Of a stretch of 36,840 bases of DNA, positions 1 through 8,298 are shown piece after piece; within the stretch, counting starts at the first letter, position 1, and the number at the start of each line of letters is the position of its first letter. This DNA is from an uncultured Acidimicrobiales bacterium (GTDB lineage Bacteria; Actinomycetota; Acidimicrobiia; Acidimicrobiales; SHLQ01). The position numbers and the translations under genes are program-made. The stretch lies in the NCBI GenBank assembly GCA_938084885.1, contig CALKGG010000113.1:1-36840 (forward strand), in the 5' to 3' direction. Under the pieces are notes generated by a model that saw only the letters and a list, made by a program, of their open reading frames with translations, was not told the DNA's origin and searched no databases.

Positions 1-1211
1 CCGGTCGTTGGAACAAGCGAATCGTTCACCGTGAAATTGCCGTCGCCATCATTGAGCAAGACAACGTTGGTGTCCTGACCGTTCTGCTCGAGCGTGCACC
101 CACCAAAGATGTCGAGATCGGCGTCATTGTCGAAGTCGGCAAGAGCGATCGAGCGACAGTTGTCGACAAGAGCACTACTACTGATGTCTTGCACAATCTC
201 GAGGGTGTTCGCTCCACCAAAACCAACCTGGCCAATGCCGAGTGGAAGCTGACCTTCAAGGCTCGGATCGATCTGGTCACCAGCGCCATCCTGGCCGAGA
301 CGATCCTGCTGACGAGCAACGACAAACTCGATGTCGAGATCGCCGTCGAGATCGCCGAGGGCGAAGTCACGGGCGTTGGTCAAATTGTCATCAACACCGA
401 GCGACTGGCGAACCGGGTTCAGTGCAGCGGTCGGCGTTGCCGTGCCGGTCCGAAGCGTGTTGATACCGAACGAGAATGCGTTGGAGGTAATGATGACCTG
501 ATCGGTACCAGGCCCAGTCGAGGTCAACGAAAGGTACCGAAGGTTGCCGTCTTCGATTGCGTTGTTGACGTCGTCCACCTCGGTAAAGGTGGTACCGGTA
601 CCGTCGTTGAGATACAGCGCAGACGGTGCAGCGTCGAGCGGAGGCTCACCTTCGGGGACAGCAACAACGGTGCGATCAAGATTGCCAACCAGAACGTCCA
701 AATCGCCATCGCCCTCAATATCGACAAGAAGGGCACCGCGACTACGGGCATCGAGCGTTTCGATTCCGGTGTTTTCCTGCAATTCCAACGTGCCGTTGTT
801 GTTGAGGAAAACACGGTTGATGCTGTCACGGCCAGCGGTTTCGATGAGATCGTCGTCGCCGTCACCATCGAGGTCGCCAAAGTACGATCCATGACTATCG
901 GCAGGATCGCCAGTCGCCGTTGCAGATCCAGCAAACGCACCCGGGCCCGTCCAATCGACGAGCGCTTCAGAAAGCAATGCATGGTTGTTGACCCACAGGT
1001 CGACACCAGCGCCACCGAGATCCTCGGTGGTTGCGGCACCAAAGGCGGGGCTTTGCGCGCCATCTTCGAGATTCACCACGGTCGATGTAGCCGTTGCGGT
1101 AAACCCAGCCCATCCACCTTGTGCACCGGCGGTCGAGACCGATGCAGGTGCGGCAACTGTTGCTGAAACCAGCGCAAGTCCCGCTAACGAATGCTTCCAC
1201 TTTCTTGCCAT
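1..1211 (-). CDS. Secreted FG-GAP/VCBS repeat protein (3' end beyond window)
   Basis: Reading the minus strand from ATG at 1211 gives an uninterrupted frame of 403 residues that runs off the left edge, so the C-terminus is missing. The N-terminus (MARKWKHSLAGLALVSA...) is a Sec signal peptide with a likely cleavage after STAGA. The rest contains at least four FG-GAP-like calcium-binding blades: FGDLDGDGDDDLIE, LVDIEGDGDLDVLVG, LGDLDGDLDIEFVV and LADFDNDADLDIFGG. In this family such repeats build a seven-bladed beta-propeller on secreted or surface proteins, often in adhesion. A GGGGA Shine-Dalgarno-like stretch lies about 8 nt upstream of the ATG. Substrate or partner cannot be inferred. The gene is divergent from the flippase and separated from it by 272 bp. 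The long plus-strand frame at 189-1166 is its shadow. Confidence 0.85.
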   Translation of the reverse strand, partial: MARKWKHSLAGLALVSATVAAPASVSTAGAQGGWAGFTATATSTVVNLEDGAQSPAFGAATTEDLGGAGVDLWVNNHALLSEALVDWTGPGAFAGSATATGDPADSHGSYFGDLDGDGDDDLIETAGRDSINRVFLNNNGTLELQENTGIETLDARSRGALLVDIEGDGDLDVLVGNLDRTVVAVPEGEPPLDAAPSALYLNDGTGTTFTEVDDVNNAIEDGNLRYLSLTSTGPGTDQVIITSNAFSFGINTLRTGTATPTAALNPVRQSLGVDDNLTNARDFALGDLDGDLDIEFVVARQQDRLGQDGAGDQIDPSLEGQLPLGIGQVGFGGANTLEIVQDISSSALVDNCRSIALADFDNDADLDIFGGCTLEQNGQDTNVVLLNDGDGNFTVNDSLVPTT

Positions 1212-1243
1212 GTATATGTCCCCAATCGGTTTTAGCTAGAACA

Positions 1244-1257
1244 CGATCGTACGATCG
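1244..1257. promoter_or_regulatory. Perfect 14-bp palindrome, candidate operator
   Basis: CGATCGTACGATCG is a perfect palindrome centred about 40 bp upstream of the FG-GAP gene start on the minus strand, where a promoter would be expected. It could be a binding site for a dimeric regulator. No clear -35/-10 pair was recognised around it. Confidence 0.35.
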
Positions 1258-1300
1258 GTCCAGCACCGCCCGCCTGAGCACTTCGGCTCATGGGCGCTGC

Positions 1301-1358
1301 CCATTGTCCCAGATCGCCACCGCAATGTCCCGCACCCCAATGTCGACACCCCAATGTC
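1301..1358. repeat. Degenerate short tandem repeat in an intergenic region
   Basis: CAATGTC occurs at 1323, 1338 and 1352 (periods 15 and 14), with a related CATTGTC at 1302. On the minus strand the unit reads roughly GGGACATTGGGGTG. The 272-bp gap 1212-1483 holds this array, the 14-bp palindrome at 1244 and the GGAG ribosome site of the flippase. Nothing else is recognised in it. Confidence 0.5.
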
Positions 1359-1483
1359 CCGTATCCCAAACAGCGTGCGGTGACGAAGCACGTGCGTCGT
1401 CGTGTGGCAACCTTGGCCCATGGGTGCGCATAGGCGTCATGTGGCCCATGCTGAACACGACGACAAAGGCCATAGTGGAGTAA

Positions 1484-2803
1484 ATGACCAGCCTGGTGAC
1501 CAAGGTCCGTGCCATGGACCGACAGAAACTTGAATCGCTGTTTACCAGTTCGGCATTCCTCATCACCAGTGGCCTCACCTTCGTCAACCTCTTCGTCCTC
1601 GCAAACGCGCTCGGCGACGACGGTCGAGGCCTCGTCGCAGCCGCCTACGGCAACACCATCGTCCTCGGCTGGGCCTTCCAAATCGGTATCCCGGCCGCTG
1701 CTGCCTACTTTGCCAAAGACATCGACAACCGACGAATAGCAATGACGAGCTGGGCAATGATGCTCACCGGCGCACTGCCAATGGCGCTCCTGCTGATTCC
1801 CTTCTACCTCTGGCAACTCGGCGGGGAAACCTTCACCGAAGGGGGCGAAACCGTCCAACGCTGGTACATCGCCTTCATCGTGCTCCAGCTCTTCAACGGA
1901 CCGTTCCTGTCGTCGGTGTTATGGCTGCGCGGCACCGGAAACCTCGTGCGCTTCAATGCCCTCCTCGCACTCCCCCAGCTGCTCATCACCGTTGGCTACG
2001 TCGGCCTATGGATCCTTGGCCAACTCACCGTCAACAGTGCCCTCGCCTCGACATTCACCTCGCTCGTCATTGGTTGGGTCGTCGGCCTGACCGCAACCAA
2101 ATCCTGGCCGGGCAGAGGCTTCTCGAAAGACATCTTCAACGAGGTCCGCAGCTACGGCCTCCGAGCGTGGGTCGGCAACCTGTCCTTCTTCGTCAGCCTC
2201 CGGTTCGATCAGCTTCTCCTCGTTGGCTTCGTCGACCCCGGCGAACTCGGGGTCTACGCCGCAGCCGCAGCAATCTCGACACTGGCGAGCCCCATAGCCC
2301 GAGGTGTCGCCCAAGCCGTCCAGCCATTCATTCGCAAGGCAACCTCCGACCAAGAACGCGTCTGGCGAATCCAATCATCGTTCCGCCAAGTTGGTGTCAT
2401 CTCGCTCGGCATCCTCGCCCTCATGGGCGCCACTGCATGGTTCATCATCCCGTTCGTCCTCGGCGAACGATTCGAACCAGCCGTCGGCCTGCTCCTCATC
2501 TTGCTTCCCGGTGCCTGGGCGACCGACGTCACCCAAGTTCTCGGCACGGCACTAAGCCAATTCGACAAACCCGAATGGGCATCAAAGGCCCAAATCGCTT
2601 CCGCGGTTGCGACCGCCGTTGGCCTATTCGCACTCGTCCCGACCCTCGGCGTCACCGGCGCCGCCATCACCACGAGCGTTGCCTATTGGGTCGGATTCCT
2701 CGCCAGCTATTACTATTGGCGCAAGCTCCAAGGCATGATCTCTCGCGGCGAGATCACGGGCGCAACCGCTGAGCGCACCGAAAACAACGCAGAGCTCGTC
2801 TGA
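1484..2803 (+). CDS. Wzx-like polysaccharide flippase (MOP superfamily)
   Basis: This 439-residue, strongly hydrophobic protein has the pattern of about 12-14 membrane helices of the polysaccharide-biosynthesis branch of the MOP exporter superfamily (RfbX/Wzx, MurJ and MATE relatives). Such proteins flip undecaprenyl-linked repeat units across the cytoplasmic membrane. The first helices run from about residue 20 (SAFLITSGLTFVNLFVLANAL), and the C-terminal tail after about residue 425 is soluble. The start at 1484 is preceded by GGAG 4 nt upstream; an in-frame ATG at 1514 is a weaker alternative. Its stop overlaps the start of the next gene by one base (TGATG), so translational coupling with the Wzz-like gene is likely. 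The family is clear; the glycan substrate is inferred only from the neighbours. Confidence 0.85.
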   Translation: MTSLVTKVRAMDRQKLESLFTSSAFLITSGLTFVNLFVLANALGDDGRGLVAAAYGNTIVLGWAFQIGIPAAAAYFAKDIDNRRIAMTSWAMMLTGALPMALLLIPFYLWQLGGETFTEGGETVQRWYIAFIVLQLFNGPFLSSVLWLRGTGNLVRFNALLALPQLLITVGYVGLWILGQLTVNSALASTFTSLVIGWVVGLTATKSWPGRGFSKDIFNEVRSYGLRAWVGNLSFFVSLRFDQLLLVGFVDPGELGVYAAAAAISTLASPIARGVAQAVQPFIRKATSDQERVWRIQSSFRQVGVISLGILALMGATAWFIIPFVLGERFEPAVGLLLILLPGAWATDVTQVLGTALSQFDKPEWASKAQIASAVATAVGLFALVPTLGVTGAAITTSVAYWVGFLASYYYWRKLQGMISRGEITGATAERTENNAELV

Positions 2804-3744
2804 TGCGCCTGCACCCCGACGTTCTTCGCAACATGATCCGACCGCTCTGGCTTGGGCTCATCTTCGCGTCGATGCTCCTGGCCGCGAGCGCGGCCCTGTT
2901 CATTGGCCTCCAGCAAGATCAAGGCGAAACGTCGACCACCTTCGTCTTCGGAAGCCGAGTTGGTTTCGAAGCTCCCCTCGACGAACTCGAAGATCACATT
3001 TCGAACATCGTGAACTCGGTCGAATTCCTGCCCGTGTTCGAACGGATCGAAGATCGGGTGCTCTTGCGCGCCGACGACGACTACTCGCTCACCATCAGCA
3101 TCCTCGATAACACCCAATCCGTCGTGGCCATCGAGATCCGCACCGACCGGTCCGGCGAAGCAGACCGCATCTCCCGAATCGTCGCTGAAGAAATGGTGCG
3201 TTTCGTTCTCGAAGGCGTCGACGAAGCGGTGGCAAGCAACGTGGTCGAAATCGAACGAGACCTCGCCGTCGTCACCGAAGACCAGGCCCGACTCATTGCC
3301 CTGGCAGGAAACGTCAACCCGAATCGTGCCGAGATTCGTCTCGAACGAGAACTCGCGGCAATCACGTCGGGCGTCGACGACGACCCGGTCGGAACCCTCG
3401 AAGGCGAACTCCGAGAGCGCATCAATAACGTTGCCCCGTTGGCAGCCGAGTTTCGCCAAAACGACGTCCTCGTCGCCGACCTCGAGCAGCAACGAGCAAA
3501 CATCGTGGTGCAGCGAGCGGAAATCGAAGCGGCGATCGGCTCGGTCAGTTCGGATTGGTATCGGTCCGTCACACCAGTCGAACCAACGTCGAACGTCCCG
3601 GTCGCCATTGCTATGGCCTTCGTTGCGGCCGTCCCCGCGTTGTTCGCGGCGGTCATCCTCGTCGCACTCAACCTCAACCGTCGCCTGCTCGCCCGTGACC
3701 AAAAGAACCTCGCCGAACCGCCCACCGGTGTGGCCGCTGCGTGA
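2803..3744 (+). CDS. Wzz/YveK-like chain-length determinant protein (first copy)
   Basis: The 313-residue protein has one N-terminal membrane helix (about 12-36, LWLGLIFASMLLAASAALFIG), a long acidic extracytoplasmic segment predicted as alpha/beta plus coiled coil, and a second helix near the C-terminus (about 266-288). This is the two-helix layout of polysaccharide co-polymerases that set chain length. No Walker motif or kinase domain is attached. A LIALAGNVNP motif at about 165-174 is nearly repeated in the second Wzz-like protein at 8299 (LTALAGGVNP), so the two are paralogues. It overlaps the flippase by one base at its start and ends where the propeller lipoprotein frame begins, so it sits inside an operon. 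Confidence 0.75.
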   Translation: MRLHPDVLRNMIRPLWLGLIFASMLLAASAALFIGLQQDQGETSTTFVFGSRVGFEAPLDELEDHISNIVNSVEFLPVFERIEDRVLLRADDDYSLTISILDNTQSVVAIEIRTDRSGEADRISRIVAEEMVRFVLEGVDEAVASNVVEIERDLAVVTEDQARLIALAGNVNPNRAEIRLERELAAITSGVDDDPVGTLEGELRERINNVAPLAAEFRQNDVLVADLEQQRANIVVQRAEIEAAIGSVSSDWYRSVTPVEPTSNVPVAIAMAFVAAVPALFAAVILVALNLNRRLLARDQKNLAEPPTGVAAA

Positions 3745-3767
3745 CCGACCACTATCCTCGCCACACA

Positions 3768-6083
3768 ATGACGAGTTCACCTTTCACTCGACGCCTCCCC
3801 CGCGTCGCCGCCAGCGTTTTGGCACTCACTCTTTTTGCATCAGCCTGCAGCGGGAGCTCACCGTCGGCGAGTCCAGACTCGACCGACCCTGCCGGGAACG
3901 ACACGACCAGCACAAGCACCGATGCCGACGAGGCGACCGGTGCCGGACGCGAAGGCGTCGAACCCGAGGAACCAGTCGAACCAGCAGCACTCGGACCAGC
4001 CTTCACCAAACTGACCGAACCCGGCGTCGGCGGGCGCATCACGTCCATTGCCTTCGACCCGACCGACCCGAACCGGCTCTTCGTCGGCGGCGACCTCCTC
4101 GGCATTGCCGTCACGAACGACTTCGGCGAAACATGGCAATCCACCACCGGCCTCGCGTCATGGGAAATCGGCGACATCACCACAACGCCCAGCGCCGACG
4201 GACGAATCTGGACCGGCAGCCTTTCCGGCCCGCAGGCGTCGGTTGACGGACGCACGTGGGAGCTGAGTCGCAACGGCATGCCGGAGATCTCCGCGTCGCA
4301 ATTTTCGCTCGCGACCGAAACCGTCCTCGTCGACCCGACCAATACCGCCCGACTGCTCGCCTTCACTGGCAACCAACGCAACTGGGTCGCCCCCGGAGCC
4401 ATTGGACCAGACGGAACATGGCAAGGCAACGGTTCGGTGTGGGAGTCGACGAATTCGGGCGCCGACTGGACCGAACTCGCCATCGTTGCACCCGGAGGGA
4501 ACATTCGGGCAGCCGCGTTCAATAGCGACGGCAGCCAACTGTACGCAGCTGTTGGAAACCGAGGCGCGTTCACCTCGACCAACGGCGGCGCCAGCTGGAC
4601 CAACATCACTAACGGGCTCCCCCACGCCAATCTCTACGACGTGACGACCCACCCAACCAACCCGCTGACCGCATGGGTTTCGCTCGGCGAAGGCCCCGCT
4701 GGCGACGACGGAAACTTCATTGCAGGCGGCATCTGGCGCACCACGGATGGCGGCGCCAGCTGGACCAGCGCCAACAGCGGCCTAAGCATCGTGTCGAACT
4801 CAACAGCACAAAACACCGGAAGCTTCCACCAGATCGTCGTGGCCCCAACAGACGGCAACCGGCTGTACACATCGAACGTGGCCCCCGGACAAGCAGCCAT
4901 CTACCGAAGTGACGACGGTGGCGACAATTGGGAGATCATTGCCGACGGCGCGACCAACGTCCCAAACCCCTACGAAAGCGCACTGCGCGCCTTCGACATT
5001 GGCGTACACCCCGCCGATGCCGATCGCCTCGCCATTGGCTCAGACGACACCCTGCTCGGCTCGATCGACGGCGGCGCCACATGGTCCGATCTCACCACGC
5101 TCGAGGACACCGCCGGGTTCTACAGCGGCCGCGGATACAGCGGCCTCGTGAGCACCGACATCGTGTTCAACCCGAACGACCCAGATGACGCCATCCTGCT
5201 CGGTTTCGATGGCGGCAACTTCATCCAAACCATCGACGGTGGCACCACGTGGCGTCGTACCGTTCAAGATGTATCGGCGTGGGGTGGCGGCGTCGAAGCG
5301 GTCTACTCGCCAACCCAACAAGATGTCATCTACGTCCTGCTCGGCCAGTTCCAGAACTTCCGAGGAATCGGCGTATCAACAAACGGTGGAGCGAGCTTCA
5401 CCCTGTCGGTCGGTGCCGGGGCAGGACTCCCCGAGGTCGGCAACGTCGACGGCGGAGCCACCGGTCTTGCCGTCAGTAGCGGTGATGGCTCCGACATCGT
5501 GCTCGCCACCGTCGGCGGCGTCCTCTACCGAAGCGACGACAACGCCAGCACATTCCAAGCCATCAACGGGCTCGGAACCGTCCGAGACGTGGCCGTTACC
5601 CCCGACGGCACCGTCTTTGCCAGCACGACAGACGGGCTGTTCGCATCGACCGATTCGGGCCTTGGCTTCAACGGGGTTGACTCCACACCAGCGGGCCTCA
5701 GCACCCTCTACACCTCAGCGTCAGAACCAGGGACCATCTACTCGGTGGCCTTCCGAGAAGGCGAAGGCGGCCTCTACTCCTACGACGGCTCGCAATGGAA
5801 CCAGCTCTTTGGCGACTTCTTCACCCACGGTGTGGCCATCGACCCAGACAACCCAAACAACCTCGCACTCGTCACCACAGAACCACAGTTCAACGACATC
5901 AGCTCAGCAACCGGCGTGTACCTGTCAGATGACGGTGGACAATCGTGGACAGCAGTCACAGCGGGTCTACCCATGGACCGTCTCCGCACTGCCGAGTTCG
6001 ACCCGGCCAGCCCCGACCGTCTCGTCGTTGGAACCACCGGACGAGGCTTCTATGAGATTTCCTTTCGCCAAGCACTCCAGTAG
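3768..6083 (+). CDS. Asp-box beta-propeller lipoprotein, GH74/VPS10-like
   Basis: The product has a lipoprotein signal peptide with lipobox ASAC (Cys27 from the ATG at 3768), a Ser/Thr/Asp/Glu-rich linker to about residue 80, and then about 690 residues of beta-propeller. At least ten Asp-box (BNR) turns of the form S/T-x-D/N-x-G-x-T/S-W/F are visible, including STNGGASW, TTDGGASW, SDDGGDNW, SIDGGATW, TIDGGTTW and SDDGGQSW. Length and repeat number fit a two-propeller fold as in GH74 xyloglucanases or VPS10/sortilin. The segment VGGDLLGIAVTNDFGETW, with Asp109, resembles the first catalytic-Asp blade of GH74, but enzymatic activity is only an inference. A GTG at 3741 overlaps the previous stop and could start a protein nine residues longer; the ATG at 3768 gives a more normal signal peptide. 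It lies inside the flippase/Wzz/GT operon and probably acts at the cell surface. Confidence 0.75.
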   Translation: MTSSPFTRRLPRVAASVLALTLFASACSGSSPSASPDSTDPAGNDTTSTSTDADEATGAGREGVEPEEPVEPAALGPAFTKLTEPGVGGRITSIAFDPTDPNRLFVGGDLLGIAVTNDFGETWQSTTGLASWEIGDITTTPSADGRIWTGSLSGPQASVDGRTWELSRNGMPEISASQFSLATETVLVDPTNTARLLAFTGNQRNWVAPGAIGPDGTWQGNGSVWESTNSGADWTELAIVAPGGNIRAAAFNSDGSQLYAAVGNRGAFTSTNGGASWTNITNGLPHANLYDVTTHPTNPLTAWVSLGEGPAGDDGNFIAGGIWRTTDGGASWTSANSGLSIVSNSTAQNTGSFHQIVVAPTDGNRLYTSNVAPGQAAIYRSDDGGDNWEIIADGATNVPNPYESALRAFDIGVHPADADRLAIGSDDTLLGSIDGGATWSDLTTLEDTAGFYSGRGYSGLVSTDIVFNPNDPDDAILLGFDGGNFIQTIDGGTTWRRTVQDVSAWGGGVEAVYSPTQQDVIYVLLGQFQNFRGIGVSTNGGASFTLSVGAGAGLPEVGNVDGGATGLAVSSGDGSDIVLATVGGVLYRSDDNASTFQAINGLGTVRDVAVTPDGTVFASTTDGLFASTDSGLGFNGVDSTPAGLSTLYTSASEPGTIYSVAFREGEGGLYSYDGSQWNQLFGDFFTHGVAIDPDNPNNLALVTTEPQFNDISSATGVYLSDDGGQSWTAVTAGLPMDRLRTAEFDPASPDRLVVGTTGRGFYEISFRQALQ

Positions 6084-6119
6084 TTTCAGCTGACATCACC
6101 TCCTGCCGATAGGGCACAC

Positions 6120-7346
6120 GTGCCGACACAAATCTCCGTCACCAGCTACTACTACCGACGCGGCGGCGCCGAAGCAGTCATGCTCGATCAGAACGAGTTG
6201 CTTGCCGACCGCGGTTGGGACATCGTGCCGTTTGCCATGGAGTACGAGAAGAACTTGCAGACCGGCTACGACGACTACTTCGTCGAGGAGATCGACTTCG
6301 CAAGCGATTACACCCGGGTCGAAAAGGTCCGCAAGGTCGTCAAATCGGTGTATTCGCTCGAGGCACGCCGCGAGATCAGCCGGCTGATCGACGACGTACG
6401 CCCCGACATTGTCCACGCCCACAACGTCTACCACCACCTCACTCCCGCCATCTTTGGCGCTATCCAAAAGAAGGGCGTCCCGGCGGTCATGACCGTCCAC
6501 GACCTGAAAATCGGCTGCCCGTCGAAGCTGATGTTGGCCTCCGATGGGGTATGCGAACGCTGCCACGGTGGCAAGACATGGAACGCGGTCCAACAGCGAT
6601 GCCTAAAAGGATCGCTCCCGCTGTCGGCGGTCGCCGCGGTCGAAACAACGCTGCATAATCTGCTCGGCAGCTACAAAAAGAACGTCGACCTGTTCGTGTT
6701 GCCGAGCCACTTTCACATGAACAAGCTCATCGACTGGGGCCTCCCGGCCGAGAAAGCCCGCTACGTTCCAAACGCCGTCGACGTGTCCGGACTTGTCCCC
6801 GACTACACCCCCGGCGACCGGTTCGTCTTTGTTGGGCGATTGTCAGAAGAAAAGGGGCTGCTCACCTTCGTCAACGCAGTCGCCGCAGCGGGCGTATCGG
6901 CGACCATCGTCGGCACCGGCCCCCAAGAACGCGAATTGCGAGCGTTGGTCGAATCGACCGGCGCCGACGTCGAGTTCGCCGGGTACCAAACGGGCGACGC
7001 GCTCTTCAACATCGTCCGAGCCGCAAAGGCCCTCGTCTTGCCATCGGAGTGCTACGAGAACGCGCCGGTGGTACTGCTCGAAGCCTATGGCGTTGGCACG
7101 CCCGTGCTCGGGTCAAACCTCGGCGGCATACCCGAACTGATCCAGGTCGGCATCACCGGCGAGCTTGCGACAGCGGGCAGTGTGTCGTCCTTTGCCGAAC
7201 AGCTCTCGGCGCTGGCCGAACGCCCCGACAGCGAGCTCGCCGACATGGGCCGGGCAGGACGCGCCTTCGTCGAAGAACGCTTCTCTCGATCCCACTATCT
7301 CCAAGGGCTCGTCGACGTCTATCGCGAACTCGGTGTCGCAGCGTAG
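6120..7346 (+). CDS. Glycosyltransferase family 4 (GT-B fold)
   Basis: The 408-residue protein starts at GTG 6120, preceded by AGGG 5 nt upstream. The N-terminal domain carries the glycine-rich acceptor loop SYYYRRGGAEAV (about 8-19), PDIVHAHN (about 96-103) and MTVHD. A cysteine cluster, CxL-type followed by VCERCHGG and a later Cys (about 135-162), is common in one subgroup of GT4 enzymes. The C-terminal domain has VGRLSEEKG, GTGPQ and the ExxxNAPVVLLEA form of the EX7E nucleotide-sugar site (about 307-319). Such enzymes add sugars from NDP-sugars or other activated donors to a lipid-linked glycan on the cytoplasmic face. It follows the propeller lipoprotein by 36 nt and closes the first export operon. 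The sugar specificity cannot be read from the sequence. Confidence 0.85.
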   Translation: MPTQISVTSYYYRRGGAEAVMLDQNELLADRGWDIVPFAMEYEKNLQTGYDDYFVEEIDFASDYTRVEKVRKVVKSVYSLEARREISRLIDDVRPDIVHAHNVYHHLTPAIFGAIQKKGVPAVMTVHDLKIGCPSKLMLASDGVCERCHGGKTWNAVQQRCLKGSLPLSAVAAVETTLHNLLGSYKKNVDLFVLPSHFHMNKLIDWGLPAEKARYVPNAVDVSGLVPDYTPGDRFVFVGRLSEEKGLLTFVNAVAAAGVSATIVGTGPQERELRALVESTGADVEFAGYQTGDALFNIVRAAKALVLPSECYENAPVVLLEAYGVGTPVLGSNLGGIPELIQVGITGELATAGSVSSFAEQLSALAERPDSELADMGRAGRAFVEERFSRSHYLQGLVDVYRELGVAA

Positions 7347-7356
7347 CCAGCTGATC

Positions 7357-7362
7357 TAGGGT
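7357..7362 (+). promoter_or_regulatory. Candidate -10 element of a leaderless gene
   Basis: TAGGGT ends 7 nt before the ATG at 7370 and there is no separate Shine-Dalgarno sequence. This fits a leaderless transcript starting at or near the ATG. Confidence 0.4.
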
Positions 7363-7369
7363 CACAGCC

Positions 7370-8110
7370 ATGACCCCAGCAGACTTTGTCGCAGCCGTTT
7401 CCCCACAGTTCCAAAACATTGGCGCCCTGCACTACTTTGGACCGAAGGCAAAAGCCGCAGCCGAATCACTCGGGATCGACCAGTTCCGCTTCTACTTCGC
7501 AGGCCGAGGTGGCGTCCTCGGCGAGGTCGACACCGAGGTGATGTTGTCGACCTTTGGCTATTTCAACCCCGACCTCGTCGCCAAAATGTGGTCGACCAGT
7601 AAGGAACGCTGCGATGTGACCGCAGCCGCCACGGCACAACTGCAGGTGGCGTACGACATCGGGGACGAACTCCTCGCCGACGTCGAGGGCCTCGCCGAAT
7701 CAGCCGCCGCGCTCGGCGTGCTCATGAACTCGGTCGATGTTGCCGGCCTCCCCTTGTTCGCTGGCTTCCTCGCCCAACCCGTCCCGACGTCACCGGCCCA
7801 TGCGTTCATGCACCAGGCCATACTTTTTCGAGAGTTGCGGGGCAGCATTCACCTCGCCGCAATCGCCGCAGCAGGATGTCGCAGTCGGGTGGCACACCAA
7901 ATCCGGCGTCCAAATGACCTCGAAATGTTCGGATACACCGAGCCCATCGAGGTTCCCGACGCCGAACGGGCCGCATACGACGCGGTCGAGCCGCTGACCA
8001 ACGCTGCCATGGTCGTCCATTGCACTTCGGCGCTCACTGCCGACCAACGAGACCAGATCGCAGCGGCCGCAGACGCGGCGACCGCCGCGGTCTCGGGCCT
8101 CCTGGGTTAA
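7370..8110 (+). CDS. SCO6745-family protein, function unknown
   Basis: The 246-residue soluble protein resembles the actinobacterial SCO6745 family. The N-terminal helix with HYFGPKAKAAAESLG, then the stretch FYFAGRGGVLGEVDTEVMLSTFGYFNPDLV (about 41-70), and a long helical remainder with alternating small residues match the family layout. No catalytic motif is known to me for it. It starts 24 nt after the GT4 gene, but the TAGGGT hexamer 7 nt before the ATG suggests its own leaderless promoter. A link to polysaccharide synthesis is therefore unsupported beyond position. The assignment comes from recognition of motif order, not from an alignment. Confidence 0.65.
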   Translation: MTPADFVAAVSPQFQNIGALHYFGPKAKAAAESLGIDQFRFYFAGRGGVLGEVDTEVMLSTFGYFNPDLVAKMWSTSKERCDVTAAATAQLQVAYDIGDELLADVEGLAESAAALGVLMNSVDVAGLPLFAGFLAQPVPTSPAHAFMHQAILFRELRGSIHLAAIAAAGCRSRVAHQIRRPNDLEMFGYTEPIEVPDAERAAYDAVEPLTNAAMVVHCTSALTADQRDQIAAAADAATAAVSGLLG

Positions 8111-8206
8111 ACGACCCATTCACCGAAAATACAGGCCTAACTGCCTAACAAAGCCCAGCAGAACTTGTTTATTGTGGCCTTGAGCCGATTGCTGAACGAG
8201 TCACGC

Positions 8207-8221
8207 AATTTCTGCGAAATT
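8207..8221. promoter_or_regulatory. Inverted repeat upstream of the second EPS promoter
   Basis: AATTTC-TGC-GAAATT is a perfect 6-bp inverted repeat with a 3-nt spacer, 13 bp upstream of the predicted -35 box of the gene at 8299. It is a possible activator or repressor site. The rest of the 188-bp gap shows only a short direct repeat (GCCTAAC twice, near 8139-8153). Confidence 0.35.
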
Positions 8222-8234
8222 ACCACCGGTCCGA

Positions 8235-8263
8235 TTAACACACCGAGTGAGAACGCAAATAGT
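8235..8263 (+). promoter_or_regulatory. Sigma70-type promoter for the second EPS operon
   Basis: TTAACA (8235-8240), a 17-nt spacer and AATAGT (8258-8263) match the -35 TTGACA at 5 of 6 and the -10 TATAAT at 4 of 6 positions. The predicted transcription start would leave an approximately 30-nt leader before ATG 8299, consistent with the AAGG just before that start. Confidence 0.5.
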
Positions 8264-8298
8264 GTGGACATACAGCGTGTGAGGAAAGAAACTCAAGG

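Noticed and set aside
189..1166. 325-residue plus-strand open frame
   Set aside because: It is antisense to the FG-GAP protein, whose minus-strand frame has a signal peptide and regular calcium-binding repeats; the plus frame has no family-like features.
2713..3780. 355-residue minus-strand frame over the first Wzz-like gene
   Set aside because: It is a shadow of the plus-strand gene, which has membrane helices and coupled starts and stops.
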